A DNA stretch of 64,000 nt from Pseudonocardia sp. DSM 110487 (GCF_019468565.1 NZ_CP080521.1:4650001-4714000), one strand, 5' to 3'. Shown: positions 16,874 through 25,265, numbered from the stretch's first letter. Program-made: numbers and translations. The notes: generated by a model from the letters alone, not told the origin.

Positions 16874-16907
16874 GATTGGGCAGGTTGCCCAATCAGGTTG
16901 CCCAATC
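16874..16907 (-). promoter_or_regulatory. Three-copy operator between regulator and pdhA
   Basis: TGCCCAATC occurs at 16886-16894 and 16899-16907, and its exact reverse complement GATTGGGCA at 16874-16882. The first two sites form a perfect 9-bp palindrome with a 3-bp spacer, and the third is a direct repeat 13 bp away. The array lies 29-62 bases upstream of the pdhA ATG and overlaps the stop codon of the upstream regulator gene. It is a strong candidate binding site for that regulator or another controlling the pdh operon. Confidence 0.6.
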
Positions 16908-18063
16908 AGGCGGGGAGTTCGAGCGCGGAGAGGGCGAGCGAGAGCTCGACGTAGGCCCGCCGGCCGGTGAGCTCGCGGCCGACGAGGGCGGTGACGCGCT
17001 GCAGCCGGTTGAGGACGGTGTTGCGGTGGCAGTAGAGCCGCTCCGCGGCGACGCCGGCCGACCGGTCGGCCTCCAGCCAGGCCGTCAGCGTCTCCAGCAG
17101 CACCTCGCGTTCCCGCTGGGGCAGGCGCAGCACGGGTCCGAGCCATGCGTCCGCGAGTCGCTGCCGCAGCTCGGGGGAGCGCAGCAGCATCGCCTCGGGG
17201 TAGCGGTCCTCGATGCGGACGAGCGCTGCGCTGCCCCTGGGCAGGGTGCCCAAGGCGAGAACGGCGAGCCGGTGGGCGGGCGCCACCCCGGCGAGGCCCG
17301 CGGCGGTGGGTGCCGACGCCACCCTGCCCCGGGCGAGCGAGCGCAGCCGAGCCAGCACGAAGGCCGGGTCGTGGCTTTCGAGGGGTACGAGCCCGACGAG
17401 GGTGTCGGTGCGCACGTGCCAGACCGACCGGACCCCGAGCGCGGACAGGGCAGTCTGCGGGCCGGGCAGCGCGGCGGTGCCGTCCTGATCGAGGTCGGCG
17501 ACCACCACGAGGTAGTGCCCGGCCAGCGGCAGGTCGAGCTGGTCGGCGACCCGCTGTCCGGTGGTGCCGCCCGCGACGACCTCCTCCAGCAGGGCGTGCC
17601 GGCGCTGGTCGTCGCGGCGCAACTGCTCGGCCTCGGCGCTGCGGTAGGAGGTGGACAGCGCCGACGAGAGGCCGTCCACCACGGTCCACATCGCGGTGGC
17701 GGCGGCGCCGAGGTCCGCGGGCGCCACCCCGTTCGTGCGTTCGAGGAGGGCCTCCCAGACGACCCGCCCGCCCAGCCGGAACGTCCGCAGCATCACTTCG
17801 AGGGGTACGCCCTGCTCGGCCCGCTGCCGGCCGATCGGTCCGGCAACCGGATCGTCTTCCGTGCTCCAGGGCCGGCCGTCCGCGAGCAGCTCCAGCACCC
17901 GCATGAGGTATCGGCGGCACCCGTCGCGCAGATCCTCCGGCGGCACGCTGCGGTAGTCGGTCCACGCCGGGTGGTCGGTGAAGACCGCGGTGACCAGCCG
18001 GTCGGTCAGCAGGTCGACGTCGGGCAACCATGCGGTCGCGATCGTCGACAGCGGGCCTTCCAC
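16906..18063 (-). CDS. PucR/CdaR-type transcriptional regulator
   Basis: 385 aa from GTG 18063. An ATG at 18144 would add 27 residues but overlap the upstream esterase gene by 31 bases. The N-terminal part (about 1-150) resembles the RsbRD-like sensor domain of this class (EQGVPLEVMLRTFRLGGRVVWEALLE). The middle is a GGDEF-like CdaR domain (HYLVVVADLDQDG). The C-terminus has the typical HTH_30, LYCHRNTVLNRLQRV. Members sense metabolites and often activate neighbouring catabolic genes. It is directly upstream of pdhABC on the same strand with the operator array between, so it is the likely pdh regulator. Which metabolite it senses is unknown. Confidence 0.8.
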   Translation of the reverse strand: MEGPLSTIATAWLPDVDLLTDRLVTAVFTDHPAWTDYRSVPPEDLRDGCRRYLMRVLELLADGRPWSTEDDPVAGPIGRQRAEQGVPLEVMLRTFRLGGRVVWEALLERTNGVAPADLGAAATAMWTVVDGLSSALSTSYRSAEAEQLRRDDQRRHALLEEVVAGGTTGQRVADQLDLPLAGHYLVVVADLDQDGTAALPGPQTALSALGVRSVWHVRTDTLVGLVPLESHDPAFVLARLRSLARGRVASAPTAAGLAGVAPAHRLAVLALGTLPRGSAALVRIEDRYPEAMLLRSPELRQRLADAWLGPVLRLPQREREVLLETLTAWLEADRSAGVAAERLYCHRNTVLNRLQRVTALVGRELTGRRAYVELSLALSALELPA

Positions 18064-18112
18064 GAGGCCGGACGGTACCGGCCGAACTTCTTCCCTCGTC
18101 CCGGAGCCGCGT

Positions 18113-19288
18113 CTACCCAACCCGGGGGACGAACAGCACCGCATCGGCGCCGACGAGGTGCTCCGGGTGCAGCGGGGCGTACCAGTAGTCGGCGATGCGG
18201 AGCGCCTGCCGCCGTCCCTTCAGGTCGTCGGCGTGGTGGATGCCTTCGCCGAGCTCGGCGAGCAGGCCTTCGAGGGTGTCCGGTGCCGGTTCGCCGAGCC
18301 CGCGGGACGGAGCCGACCCGAGCGCCGTGGCGACGAAGGCGTACCCGTCGCCCAGCACGGTCGCGATGATCGCGCCTGCACACCACCACCGCAGCGGGAC
18401 ACCCGCCATCGTCATCGAGCTCGGTTCGCGCTGCAGGTGCCCGTTGTGGGTGAACACCAGCGTCGGCCCGCGGCGCGACTCGCGGTCGGCGATGTCGCGC
18501 AGGTTGTCGGCCATCATGGCGGCGCGCATCCCGGCCGCCCGTGCGATGCGGTTCTCCGCCGGATCGGCCAGCACGCGGTGGTAGCGCAGGAGGCCGATGG
18601 CCGTGCGGGCGTGCAGCCGTGCCCGCCGCCAGCGCGCCTCCGAGGTTGCGGCGACGAGCCCGGGTGTCTCGGCGTCCAGCACCGCGGTGAGGTCGTCGGC
18701 GATCAGCCGCAGCGCGCGGGCGTCGGGCGAGTCGCCGGCGGAGCGGGCCGGGTCCATGACGGCCTCGGTGGCGGTCCACCGGACATCGTCGCCCGCCAGG
18801 CGCTCGATCTCGCCCGCGGCGCTGGGCACCAGGTCCGCGTCGACGTGCGCGGTGAGGTAGTCGCGGAGCGCCACGAGCGGGCCGCGCGGGCTCGCCGCGC
18901 TCGTCGTCTCCAGCGGTGCGTCGACGCCGTCGAACCGGAGCCGCTCGGCCGGCTCCCGCCCGGCGTTGTGCGCGCGCATCCAGGCGACCAGCTCGCGGTT
19001 CGCCGCCGCCGCCCCGAATCCGTGGCTGAAGCCGGTGAACATGATCACGTCGATATCGCCCGGCCCGCCCGCGACGTACGCGTCGACGGCCTGCGCGGCC
19101 AGCACGTCGGTCTCCATCGCGATGCCGCGGTACCCCTCGTGCTCGACGAGCCAGCGGAACATCCGGTTGCGGATCTCGAGGAACTCCTCGAAGCCGTGCG
19201 TGGGTTCGCCGAGGCCGAGCAGCCGGGGACGGGCCGGGAGGGAGCCGAGGAACCGGGACAGGGCATGGCCGAATTCGAATTCCAACAC
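18113..19288 (-). CDS. Erythromycin esterase-family protein
   Basis: 391 aa from GTG 19288, which has AAGGTGG five bases upstream; the frame can be extended to a TTG at 19363 and a GTG at 19297. Family motifs: LLGLGEPTHGFEEF (Glu28 and His31 of the proposed active site), METDVLAAQAVDAY and FTHNGHLQR near residue 280. EreA/EreB open the macrolide lactone ring, but most chromosomal homologues have unknown substrates, so macrolide resistance is only a possibility. The 3' end lies just upstream of the PucR-type regulator on the same strand, though the two appear functionally unrelated. Confidence 0.8.
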   Translation of the reverse strand: MLEFEFGHALSRFLGSLPARPRLLGLGEPTHGFEEFLEIRNRMFRWLVEHEGYRGIAMETDVLAAQAVDAYVAGGPGDIDVIMFTGFSHGFGAAAANRELVAWMRAHNAGREPAERLRFDGVDAPLETTSAASPRGPLVALRDYLTAHVDADLVPSAAGEIERLAGDDVRWTATEAVMDPARSAGDSPDARALRLIADDLTAVLDAETPGLVAATSEARWRRARLHARTAIGLLRYHRVLADPAENRIARAAGMRAAMMADNLRDIADRESRRGPTLVFTHNGHLQREPSSMTMAGVPLRWWCAGAIIATVLGDGYAFVATALGSAPSRGLGEPAPDTLEGLLAELGEGIHHADDLKGRRQALRIADYWYAPLHPEHLVGADAVLFVPRVG

Positions 19289-19664
19289 CCCTTCCACCTT
19301 AACATTGAAGCTCCTGTTGAGACTTTTCCCGGAAACCTGCACGGAATGCGTCCTGACGTTCAAGTGTCGACGGGCGGTGGTCGGGTTGTGGGCGGCCTGC
19401 GTCCGGGGACGTCTCGGGGCACTCGACCGGGTGAAGTTCGGGCGACCGGTCTGATCTTGCAGTCCGTTGCGGCAGACGCCGGAATGCCCTGGTCAGAGAC
19501 CATCCTGTGAGGACGGTCCCGCTGTGCGAGTGATCCACGTTCTACAACTACGTACTGCAGCGAGGCGTATCCGTAGAGCGACTGGCTTCGTTCGTCGGCT
19601 GAGCAGCCGGGCGACCCGCTCCCCGTCGCCGCTCCGGTTCGTTCCCCGAAGAAGAGGAGCCCGG
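19289..19664. other. 376-bp intergenic region between divergent genes
   Basis: I see no convincing coding frame here. The stretch just upstream of the esterase (19290-19340) and the segment 19530-19575 are poorer in GC than the surroundings and probably hold the two divergent promoters. GAAGAGGAG at 19650-19658 is the ribosome site of the molybdenum-subunit gene. No clear hairpin or operator was found. Confidence 0.4.
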
Positions 19665-21998
19665 ATGGCCCAGCACCGTTTCGCATCCCCACCACGAGCC
19701 GGCGGCGAATCGTCCGTCGTTCCTGTGGCGACAAGCCGCCGACGTTTCCTCGGCTACCTCGTCGCGGCGCCGACCCTGGTGGTGGCGGCCGAGCTCACGC
19801 GCCAGTCGGTGTTCGGTGAGACGCGGGCCGCGGCGGCGATCCCGTCCGCCCCGCAGACGCCCGAGGTCTACGACCTGCTCGACGCGCTGCGCGACGCGGG
19901 CCGGCCGACCGCGAACCTGATCCGGGTCGAGGTGAACCGCGACGGCACGGTGTCGTTCGCGTTGCCGCGTTCGGACAACGGCCAGGGCATCATCACCTCG
20001 ACCCAGATGATCATCGCGGAGGAGCTGGATCTCGACGTCGAGCAGGTCCGCGTCACCCTCGCCGACGCCCGGCCCGAGCTGATGTTCAACCAGCTCACCG
20101 GCGGGTCGAGTACGACCTTCACCACCTACACCCCGATCCGGGTGGCGGCCGCGCTCGCGAAGGGGCGGCTGCTCGCCGCGGCGGCGCAGGTGCTCGGCCA
20201 GGACGTCCGCACGCTCACCAGCCGCGCGGGGATGATCAACGGCCTCGGGTTCGGTGAGCTCACGGAGAAGGCGGCCAGCGCGACGACGGAGCCGGTGGAG
20301 GTGGTCCTCAAGGGCACGGAGGACTTCCGCGTCATCGGGCGGCCGCAGAACAAGACCGACGCGCGCGCGATCGTCACCGGCCGGAAGAAGTTCGTGACGG
20401 ACATGCAGGTCCCGGGCGCGCTGCCGACCGTCATCTGCCGGGCGCCGGACCTGAACGGCACGCCGAAGCGCGTCCGGAACCTGGACGAGGTGCGTGACAT
20501 GCCGGGTGTCACCGACGTGGAGGTCGTCTCCACCGGCGTGGCGGTCCGGGCACGGACGTTCGGGCAGGCGATCGACGGCGTCAACGCGCTGCACGTCGAC
20601 TGGAAGCCCGGCACCGTGGCGGGCGAGGACGACGCATCGATCCTGGCGACGTTGAAGGCCGCCGAGCTGCCGATGGCGGTGCCGCCCGGTATCGGCGAGA
20701 CGATCGACCACGCGTTCACGTTCTACTTCACCTCAGGGAGCGCGCTCGAGACGAACTCGGCCATCGCCGACGTGCGGCGCGACCGCGCGGAGATCTGGAG
20801 CCCGCTGAAGAACCCGATCGCGGCGCAGGCGGAGATCGCGAAGCTGCTCGGGCTGCCGCAGAACAGCGTGAGCGTGCACGTCACGGAGGGCGGCGGATCC
20901 TTCGGTCGCAGGCTCTTCTTCGACGCAGCGCTGGAGGCCGCCGAGGTCTCGCGGGCGATGGGCAAGCCCGTGAAGCTGATGTGGACCCGCGCCGACGACT
21001 CGCGGCAGGGGCGGGTGCACCCGATGTGCACCTCGCGCGTGCGGGCCCAGATCAGCGGGACGTCCGTGCTGAGCTTCGAGCAGCGGCACACCAGCGTTGC
21101 GACGCAGATCAACCCCGGCCTCGGCGAGGCGATCACGGCGGCGGCGGTCAAGGCGCCGCTGGGCAACCTCACGCTGTCGGAGAGCATCTTCGAGCTGACG
21201 CAGGTCACGCCCTACCACTTCGGCGTGTCGACGCGGTTCCTGAACGAGGTCGACATGCGCTTCAACACCAGCTCGGTGCGCAACATCTACTCGCCGAACG
21301 TCGCGACGGCGCGCGAGCTGATGGTCGACCAGCTCGCCGAGAAGATGGGCAGGGACCCCTACGAGTTCCGCCGCGAGTTCGGCAAGACCGACCGGTTGCG
21401 CGCCGTCCTCGACCGGGTCGCCGATGAGGGTGACTGGGGTCGCTCCATGAAGAAGGGCACCGCGCAGGGCATCGGCGTCCACACCGAGTACAAGGGCGTG
21501 TCCGCGGCGCTCGTGGAGATCGACTGCCGGCCCGACACCGCCGACCGGAAGGTCCGCCATGGCGTGACCGGGCCGCGGGTGACCAAGGTCGTCTTCGCCA
21601 TCGACGTCGGCCTCGTGATCAACCCGCGCGGCCTCGAGGCGCAGATGATGGGCGGCATCAACGACGCGCTCGCGCAGATCCTGACCTCGAGTCTGCACCT
21701 TCAGGACGGGCACTTCGTCGAGGCGAGCTGGGACAACTTCTTCTACACGCGGCAGTGGAACACCCCGCCCGAGATGAAGATCATCATCGTGGATTCGGGC
21801 GCGGACGAGCCCGGCGGGGCGGGGGAGGCGGGCCTCGCCGCGACGTGCGGGGCCATCGCCTGCGCCTATGCGCGGGCCACCGGCACGGTGCCGGAGTACT
21901 TCCCGATCAACCACGAGGACCCGTTGCCGTTCGAGCCGTGGGCGACCGTGCCGCCCGTGCCGGAGTCGCCGACCAACGGCCTGAAGTACACCTTCTGA
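19665..21998 (+). CDS. Xanthine dehydrogenase-family molybdenum subunit, Tat-exported (IorB-like)
   Basis: 777 aa. The N-terminus carries a twin-arginine signal, S24-R-R-R-F-L followed by a hydrophobic stretch (YLVAAPTLVVAAELT), so the folded enzyme should be exported with cofactor. The rest is the aldehyde oxidase/xanthine dehydrogenase molybdopterin-binding fold, most like isoquinoline 1-oxidoreductase beta. GGGSFGRRLFFDAALEA and the C-terminal GEAGLAATCGAIA with the catalytic-type Glu are visible. It would hydroxylate an aldehyde or N-heterocycle at a molybdenum centre. GAAGAGGAG precedes the ATG. The 2Fe-2S subunit follows after 11 bp. No FAD subunit, cytochrome c or molybdenum-cofactor maturation gene is present nearby. 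Confidence 0.88.
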   Translation: MAQHRFASPPRAGGESSVVPVATSRRRFLGYLVAAPTLVVAAELTRQSVFGETRAAAAIPSAPQTPEVYDLLDALRDAGRPTANLIRVEVNRDGTVSFALPRSDNGQGIITSTQMIIAEELDLDVEQVRVTLADARPELMFNQLTGGSSTTFTTYTPIRVAAALAKGRLLAAAAQVLGQDVRTLTSRAGMINGLGFGELTEKAASATTEPVEVVLKGTEDFRVIGRPQNKTDARAIVTGRKKFVTDMQVPGALPTVICRAPDLNGTPKRVRNLDEVRDMPGVTDVEVVSTGVAVRARTFGQAIDGVNALHVDWKPGTVAGEDDASILATLKAAELPMAVPPGIGETIDHAFTFYFTSGSALETNSAIADVRRDRAEIWSPLKNPIAAQAEIAKLLGLPQNSVSVHVTEGGGSFGRRLFFDAALEAAEVSRAMGKPVKLMWTRADDSRQGRVHPMCTSRVRAQISGTSVLSFEQRHTSVATQINPGLGEAITAAAVKAPLGNLTLSESIFELTQVTPYHFGVSTRFLNEVDMRFNTSSVRNIYSPNVATARELMVDQLAEKMGRDPYEFRREFGKTDRLRAVLDRVADEGDWGRSMKKGTAQGIGVHTEYKGVSAALVEIDCRPDTADRKVRHGVTGPRVTKVVFAIDVGLVINPRGLEAQMMGGINDALAQILTSSLHLQDGHFVEASWDNFFYTRQWNTPPEMKIIIVDSGADEPGGAGEAGLAATCGAIACAYARATGTVPEYFPINHEDPLPFEPWATVPPVPESPTNGLKYTF

Positions 21999-22009
21999 GG
22001 AGCGCGCCC

Positions 22010-22480
22010 ATGCCTACTCACACCTTCATGCTCAACGGCGAGCGCGTCTCGGTGGACACCGAGGACGACGTGCGCCTGCTCTGGGTGATCCGCGACCTGC
22101 TCGGTGTCACCGGCCCGAAGTACGGCTGCGGGATCAACGTCTGCAAGGCCTGCACCTCCCACATCAACGGCAAGGCCTTCAACCCGTGCTCCGTGCCGGT
22201 CGGTGACATCTCCGATGACGACGAGATCACCACGATCGAGGGGCTCGCCGACGGGGACGACCTGCACCCGATGCAGGAGGCATGGCTCGACAACGACGTG
22301 CCGCAGTGCGGCTTCTGCCAGCCCGGCCAGATCATGGCCGCGGTGGCGAAGGTCCGGCAGTGCCGCGACGAGGGCCGTGACGTCGACGACGAGGCGGTCG
22401 AGGAGATCCGCAACATCTGCCGTTGCGGCACCTACAACCGCATCCGCGAGGCCATCAAGGCCGGCGCGGAGGACATGTGA
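22010..22480 (+). CDS. Molybdenum hydroxylase 2Fe-2S subunit (IorA-like)
   Basis: 156 aa, two-cluster iron-sulfur protein. The plant-ferredoxin type cluster has CGINVCKAC near residues 38-46 with a further Cys at CSVP. The second, alpha-helical cluster is seen as QCGFCQPGQ and ICRCGTYNRIREA. It relays electrons from the molybdenum site of the preceding subunit. It has no signal peptide of its own, so it is probably co-exported by the Tat signal of its partner (hitchhiking, as known for related enzymes). It starts 11 bp after the large subunit with GGAG as ribosome site. Confidence 0.9.
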   Translation: MPTHTFMLNGERVSVDTEDDVRLLWVIRDLLGVTGPKYGCGINVCKACTSHINGKAFNPCSVPVGDISDDDEITTIEGLADGDDLHPMQEAWLDNDVPQCGFCQPGQIMAAVAKVRQCRDEGRDVDDEAVEEIRNICRCGTYNRIREAIKAGAEDM

Positions 22481-22491
22481 GGAGCGATCAG

Positions 22492-22752
22492 ATGACCCAG
22501 CGCATGATCACCGGGCTGCTGTTGTCCGGCGCTGCCCTTCCCCTCGTGACGGGCACCGCCGCGGCGGGCGACCTCGAGCAGGCGGTGAGCGCGGGCGCGG
22601 CGACCGCAGGCGACGCGCAGGCCTCCTTCCTCGACGCCGCCGACGGCCCGGAGCCCGCGGGTGCCGACGGGCTGGGGACCGAGTTCCCCCAGTTCGACCC
22701 GCGTTTCGTGGAGGGGCCGGCCGGCGGGCTGCTCGACGACCCGCTCGGCTGA
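22492..22752 (+). CDS. Small secreted protein of unknown function, in the molybdenum-hydroxylase operon
   Basis: 86 aa. It begins 11 bases after the 2Fe-2S subunit, with TGAGGAG as ribosome site, so it belongs to the same operon. A Sec-type signal peptide (MTQRMITGLLLSGAALPLVTGTAAAG, read here in its basic, hydrophobic and AxA parts) would be cleaved near residue 25. The mature part is about 60 residues, acidic, rich in Ala, Gly, Asp and Pro, with no Cys and no metal motif. I recognise no family. Location suggests an accessory or stability partner of the exported enzyme. Confidence 0.65.
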   Translation: MTQRMITGLLLSGAALPLVTGTAAAGDLEQAVSAGAATAGDAQASFLDAADGPEPAGADGLGTEFPQFDPRFVEGPAGGLLDDPLG

Positions 22753-22775
22753 CCGGGCGCGCTCCGCCGCCCTGC

Positions 22776-22807
22776 AGTAACCTGAAAATGAGCTATTAAT
22801 GGTTACT
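22776..22807. promoter_or_regulatory. AT-rich inverted repeat upstream of GNAT gene
   Basis: AGTAACC (22776-22782) and GGTTACT (22801-22807) form a perfect 7-bp inverted repeat around an 18-bp AT-rich spacer. It sits immediately upstream of the GNAT ribosome site (GGAGTGGGGG) and looks like an operator overlapping a promoter. An ATG at 22799 falls inside it, which argues for the later start at 22829. Confidence 0.45.
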
Positions 22808-22828
22808 CGCGGAGTGGGGGCTTCGACG

Positions 22829-23419
22829 ATGAGCGTGAACGATCGCGGCAAGGACGAACTCGATGTCCGGGAGCTGCGTGCGGAGACCTGGGACGACTTC
22901 GAGCGGGTCCTCGGCAGGAACGGGGGCGCCCGTGGCTGCTGGTGCATGCACTGGCGGCTGTCGATCGCCGAGTGGATGGAGGGCAAGGGCGAGGGGAACA
23001 AGCAGGCGATGAAGGAGCTCGCCTCGCGCGAGCAGCCGCCTGGTGTGCTCGTGTACGAGGGGGACGAGCCCGTGGCCTGGTGCGCTCTGGGACCACGTGG
23101 CGCCTTCCCCCGGCTGGAGCGCTCACCCATCCTGGCGAGCGTCGACGACGAGCCTGTCTGCGCCATCACCTGCATCTTCGTCCACCGGCAGCGCCGAGGG
23201 GCCGGCCTGCTCCCCGCCGTTCTCGATGCCGTGTGCGACTACGCGGCCACCCGCGGATACCCGGTCGCCGAGGGGTATCCCGTCGAGCCCCGTTCCGGGC
23301 GGCGCGCGGGCTCCGACACCGCGATGACCGGCATCGCCAGCGCCTTCCTCGGTGCGGGCTTCACGGAAGTGGCCCGGCGGAAGGCCGACCGCCCGGTCAT
23401 GCGCCGATCACTGGGCTGA
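22829..23419 (+). CDS. GNAT-family N-acetyltransferase
   Basis: 196 aa from ATG 22829, eight bases after GGAGTGGGGG. The acetyl-CoA site is seen as CIFVHRQRRGAGLLPAVLDA (the R-x-x-G-x-G/A loop), preceded by a central sheet with AWCALGPR and followed by GFTEVARRK. An unusual N-terminal GCWCMHW segment resembles GNAT relatives of unknown substrate specificity. Single gene under its own promoter; the 3' end overlaps the convergent CGNR gene by 12 bases. Confidence 0.8.
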   Translation: MSVNDRGKDELDVRELRAETWDDFERVLGRNGGARGCWCMHWRLSIAEWMEGKGEGNKQAMKELASREQPPGVLVYEGDEPVAWCALGPRGAFPRLERSPILASVDDEPVCAITCIFVHRQRRGAGLLPAVLDAVCDYAATRGYPVAEGYPVEPRSGRRAGSDTAMTGIASAFLGAGFTEVARRKADRPVMRRSLG

Positions 23420-24025
23420 GTGCGGCTGGGCCGACTGGCGGTGGCGGCTGGCCTTCTCACGGTTCCCGCAGGTGCTCATGCTGCACCACCGCCGCCGGCC
23501 GCCTCGCGAGGAGTCCAGGAACAGCCAACCGCACCGCCCGCACGCGCGGATCCGCTCGGGGGGCAGCGTGAACAACGCGTGCACCGCGAGCAGGGACAGC
23601 GCCGTCGGTATCGCCCCGGGGGTGGCCCAGTCGGCGGCGAGGTGATCCATCTCGGTATCGACGTCCTGGAGATGGCCCGCGCGGACGCCGGCCCCGCTCC
23701 GCTCCAGGAGGGCGCCCACGGATGCGGTGGGGACGGGTTGCCGGCGCGACACCGCGTCGAAGGCGGCCCATGCGTGCTCGCGGACGGAGCGGATGTCCTC
23801 CGTCAGGCCGTCCACCGCCGCATCGCCCAGTGCGGGTGCGGTCTCGAAGAACCCTGCCGACTCGCACCACGTGAGCACGTCCGACGGCGTCTTCAGCAGT
23901 TCGTTGTCCGGAACCGGGTGCGCGCGGTCGAACACCGTGTTCGCGAGGTCCAGCACCGGATGGCCGCCGATGAAGTGCCCGTCCTGCCACGGGGCGCGCG
24001 CTCGCGGTTCGGGCCGGCTAACCAT
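23408..24025 (-). CDS. CGNR zinc-finger / ABATE-domain regulator
   Basis: 205 aa from ATG 24025. The N-terminal ABATE domain begins HFIGGHPVLDLANTV and covers about residues 15-145. The C-terminal CGNR zinc finger (about 152-195) has CGRCGWLFLDSSRGGRRRWCSMSTCGNREKA in parts: CxxC, RRRWC and CGNR. These actinobacterial proteins are putative transcriptional regulators with unknown ligands. The frame is open further upstream to about 24316 without a good start; see the separate remnant entry. Confidence 0.85.
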   Translation of the reverse strand: MVSRPEPRARAPWQDGHFIGGHPVLDLANTVFDRAHPVPDNELLKTPSDVLTWCESAGFFETAPALGDAAVDGLTEDIRSVREHAWAAFDAVSRRQPVPTASVGALLERSGAGVRAGHLQDVDTEMDHLAADWATPGAIPTALSLLAVHALFTLPPERIRACGRCGWLFLDSSRGGRRRWCSMSTCGNREKASRHRQSAQPHSAQ

Positions 24026-24194
24026 TGAACACACAATATCCGGTTGGTACCCCGCCGGGCCGCTTCGGGTGCCGGCCTGCGCACCCCGTTTCGGCCGGCG
24101 CGCCCACTCGTAGCTGACGCCACCGGTCGATGGGCAGCGCAAGCCGACATCTGGTGCGTGAGCCGACACGGGTTGCCCGGCCCGCACCTCGCGC

Positions 24195-24390
24195 GAGCGC
24201 AGCGCGGGGTTGAGCGCGGTGAGCAACAGCGTGGTTGTCGCGCGCGGGTCGGTGGCCCAGCCGATGATGCGGTTGGCGAAGTGGCGGCTCGCCCAGCGCC
24301 GCCGTGCCGCGGCGGATCAGCATCCCTCTCGCCGGGCCGGTGCTCGAGCGGTGACTCGACCATCGGCCCGGCGGTGGCGAAGGGTGTCAC
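24195..24390 (-). pseudogene. Degraded coding remnant downstream of the Mn-catalase gene
   Basis: In the 361 bases between the CGNR start and the catalase stop there is no intact gene, but coding character is evident on the minus strand. From about 24317 to 24195 one frame has almost only G/C third positions and reads like a protein C-terminus (ANRIIGWATDPRATT, then LLLTALNPALRSREVRAG). A GTG at 24390 overlapping the catalase stop by four bases opens another frame (VTPFATAGPMVESPLEHRP). The two do not join without a frameshift. I cannot name the family. It could be a decayed gene once coupled to the catalase. Confidence 0.3.
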
Positions 24391-25265
24391 TCGCGGTTGA
24401 GCTTGTCCTGGGCTGTCCCGGCCGCCTTCTCGACGGGGTTGGGCAGGTCGGTGGTGCCGTACATGCGTGCGTCCGGCCGCGTTGGCGGCGGCATCGGCGC
24501 GTGTGTGGTGGGCCCGTCGTGGTAGCTGAACTCGTGCCCGTCCGGGGTGGGCCCGCTCGCCCAGCGCCCGTTGGCGGCCTCCTTGCCGTCGCTGAAGTTG
24601 AGGTACTGGTAGGAGACTTCGGTGTGCTCCTTGCTCTGCGGGAAGTTGCTGGGCACAGGCATCCCCTCGTAGCCCTCCTCCTGCAGTTCCTTGGCCGCCG
24701 CGAGCCACTGGTTCTGGTGCATGGTGTCGCGGGCGAGCAGGAAGGACAGCAGCTCGCGGACACCGTGGTCGTCGGTCATGTGGTACAGCCGCGCGACCTG
24801 GGTGCGGCCTTGCATCTCGGCGTTGGCGTTGGCGGTGAAGTCGGCGAGCAGGTTGCCGCTGCCGGTGATGTAGCTGCCCTGCCACGGGTTGCCGTTGCTG
24901 TCCACGGGACGGGCGCCCGCACCGGCGACGATGGCGTGCTGTACGTCCATCCCGCCGACGACGGCGGCGACGGTCGGGTCGTCCTGTACGGCGTCGCTGG
25001 TGATGCCCAGCGGCGCCTTCTCGAGCAATTGGGCGATCATGGTGGCGAGCATCTCGACGTGGCCGAACTCCTCGGCGCCGATCCCGAAGACGAGGTCGCG
25101 GTACTTGCCGGGGAGGTGGGAGTTCCAGCCCTGGAACATGTACTGCATCGCAACGGTGATCTCGCCGTACTGGCCGCCGAGTACCTCTTGCAGCTTGCGC
25201 GCGTACACCGCGTCGGGCTGGTCGGGTGTGGACTTGAACTGGAGTTCCTGGCGGTGGAAGAACAT
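24387..25265 (-). CDS. Manganese (non-heme) catalase
   Basis: 292 aa from ATG 25265 with AGGAG four bases upstream. It disproportionates hydrogen peroxide at a di-manganese site. Family features: N-terminal FFHRQELQF, Glu ligand in QYGEITVAMQYMFQGW, GIGAEEFGHVEML with Glu and His ligands, and EMQGRTQVARLYHMTDDHGVRELL followed by LLARDTMHQNQW with the second pair. All expected metal ligands appear present. The His/Pro-rich C-terminal tail (THAPMPPPTRPDARMYGT) is typical of the long family branch. It stands alone, downstream of a LysR gene on the same strand but 203 bp away, so probably under its own promoter. Confidence 0.92.
   Translation of the reverse strand: MFFHRQELQFKSTPDQPDAVYARKLQEVLGGQYGEITVAMQYMFQGWNSHLPGKYRDLVFGIGAEEFGHVEMLATMIAQLLEKAPLGITSDAVQDDPTVAAVVGGMDVQHAIVAGAGARPVDSNGNPWQGSYITGSGNLLADFTANANAEMQGRTQVARLYHMTDDHGVRELLSFLLARDTMHQNQWLAAAKELQEEGYEGMPVPSNFPQSKEHTEVSYQYLNFSDGKEAANGRWASGPTPDGHEFSYHDGPTTHAPMPPPTRPDARMYGTTDLPNPVEKAAGTAQDKLNRE

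Noticed and set aside
16846..16905. TTG start giving pdhA 20 extra residues
   Set aside because: The extension is encoded by the operator repeats and is absent from normal E1alpha proteins.
15718..18369. 883-codon open frame on the plus strand, antisense to pdhA and the PucR-type gene
   Set aside because: Arg/Gly/Val/Asp-rich shadow of high third-position GC on the opposite strand; no domain; the minus-strand proteins are well recognised.
18113..19288. Dedicated macrolide-resistance gene
   Set aside because: Family match is clear, but there is no macrolide cluster, efflux gene or methylase nearby and chromosomal homologues mostly lack proven activity.
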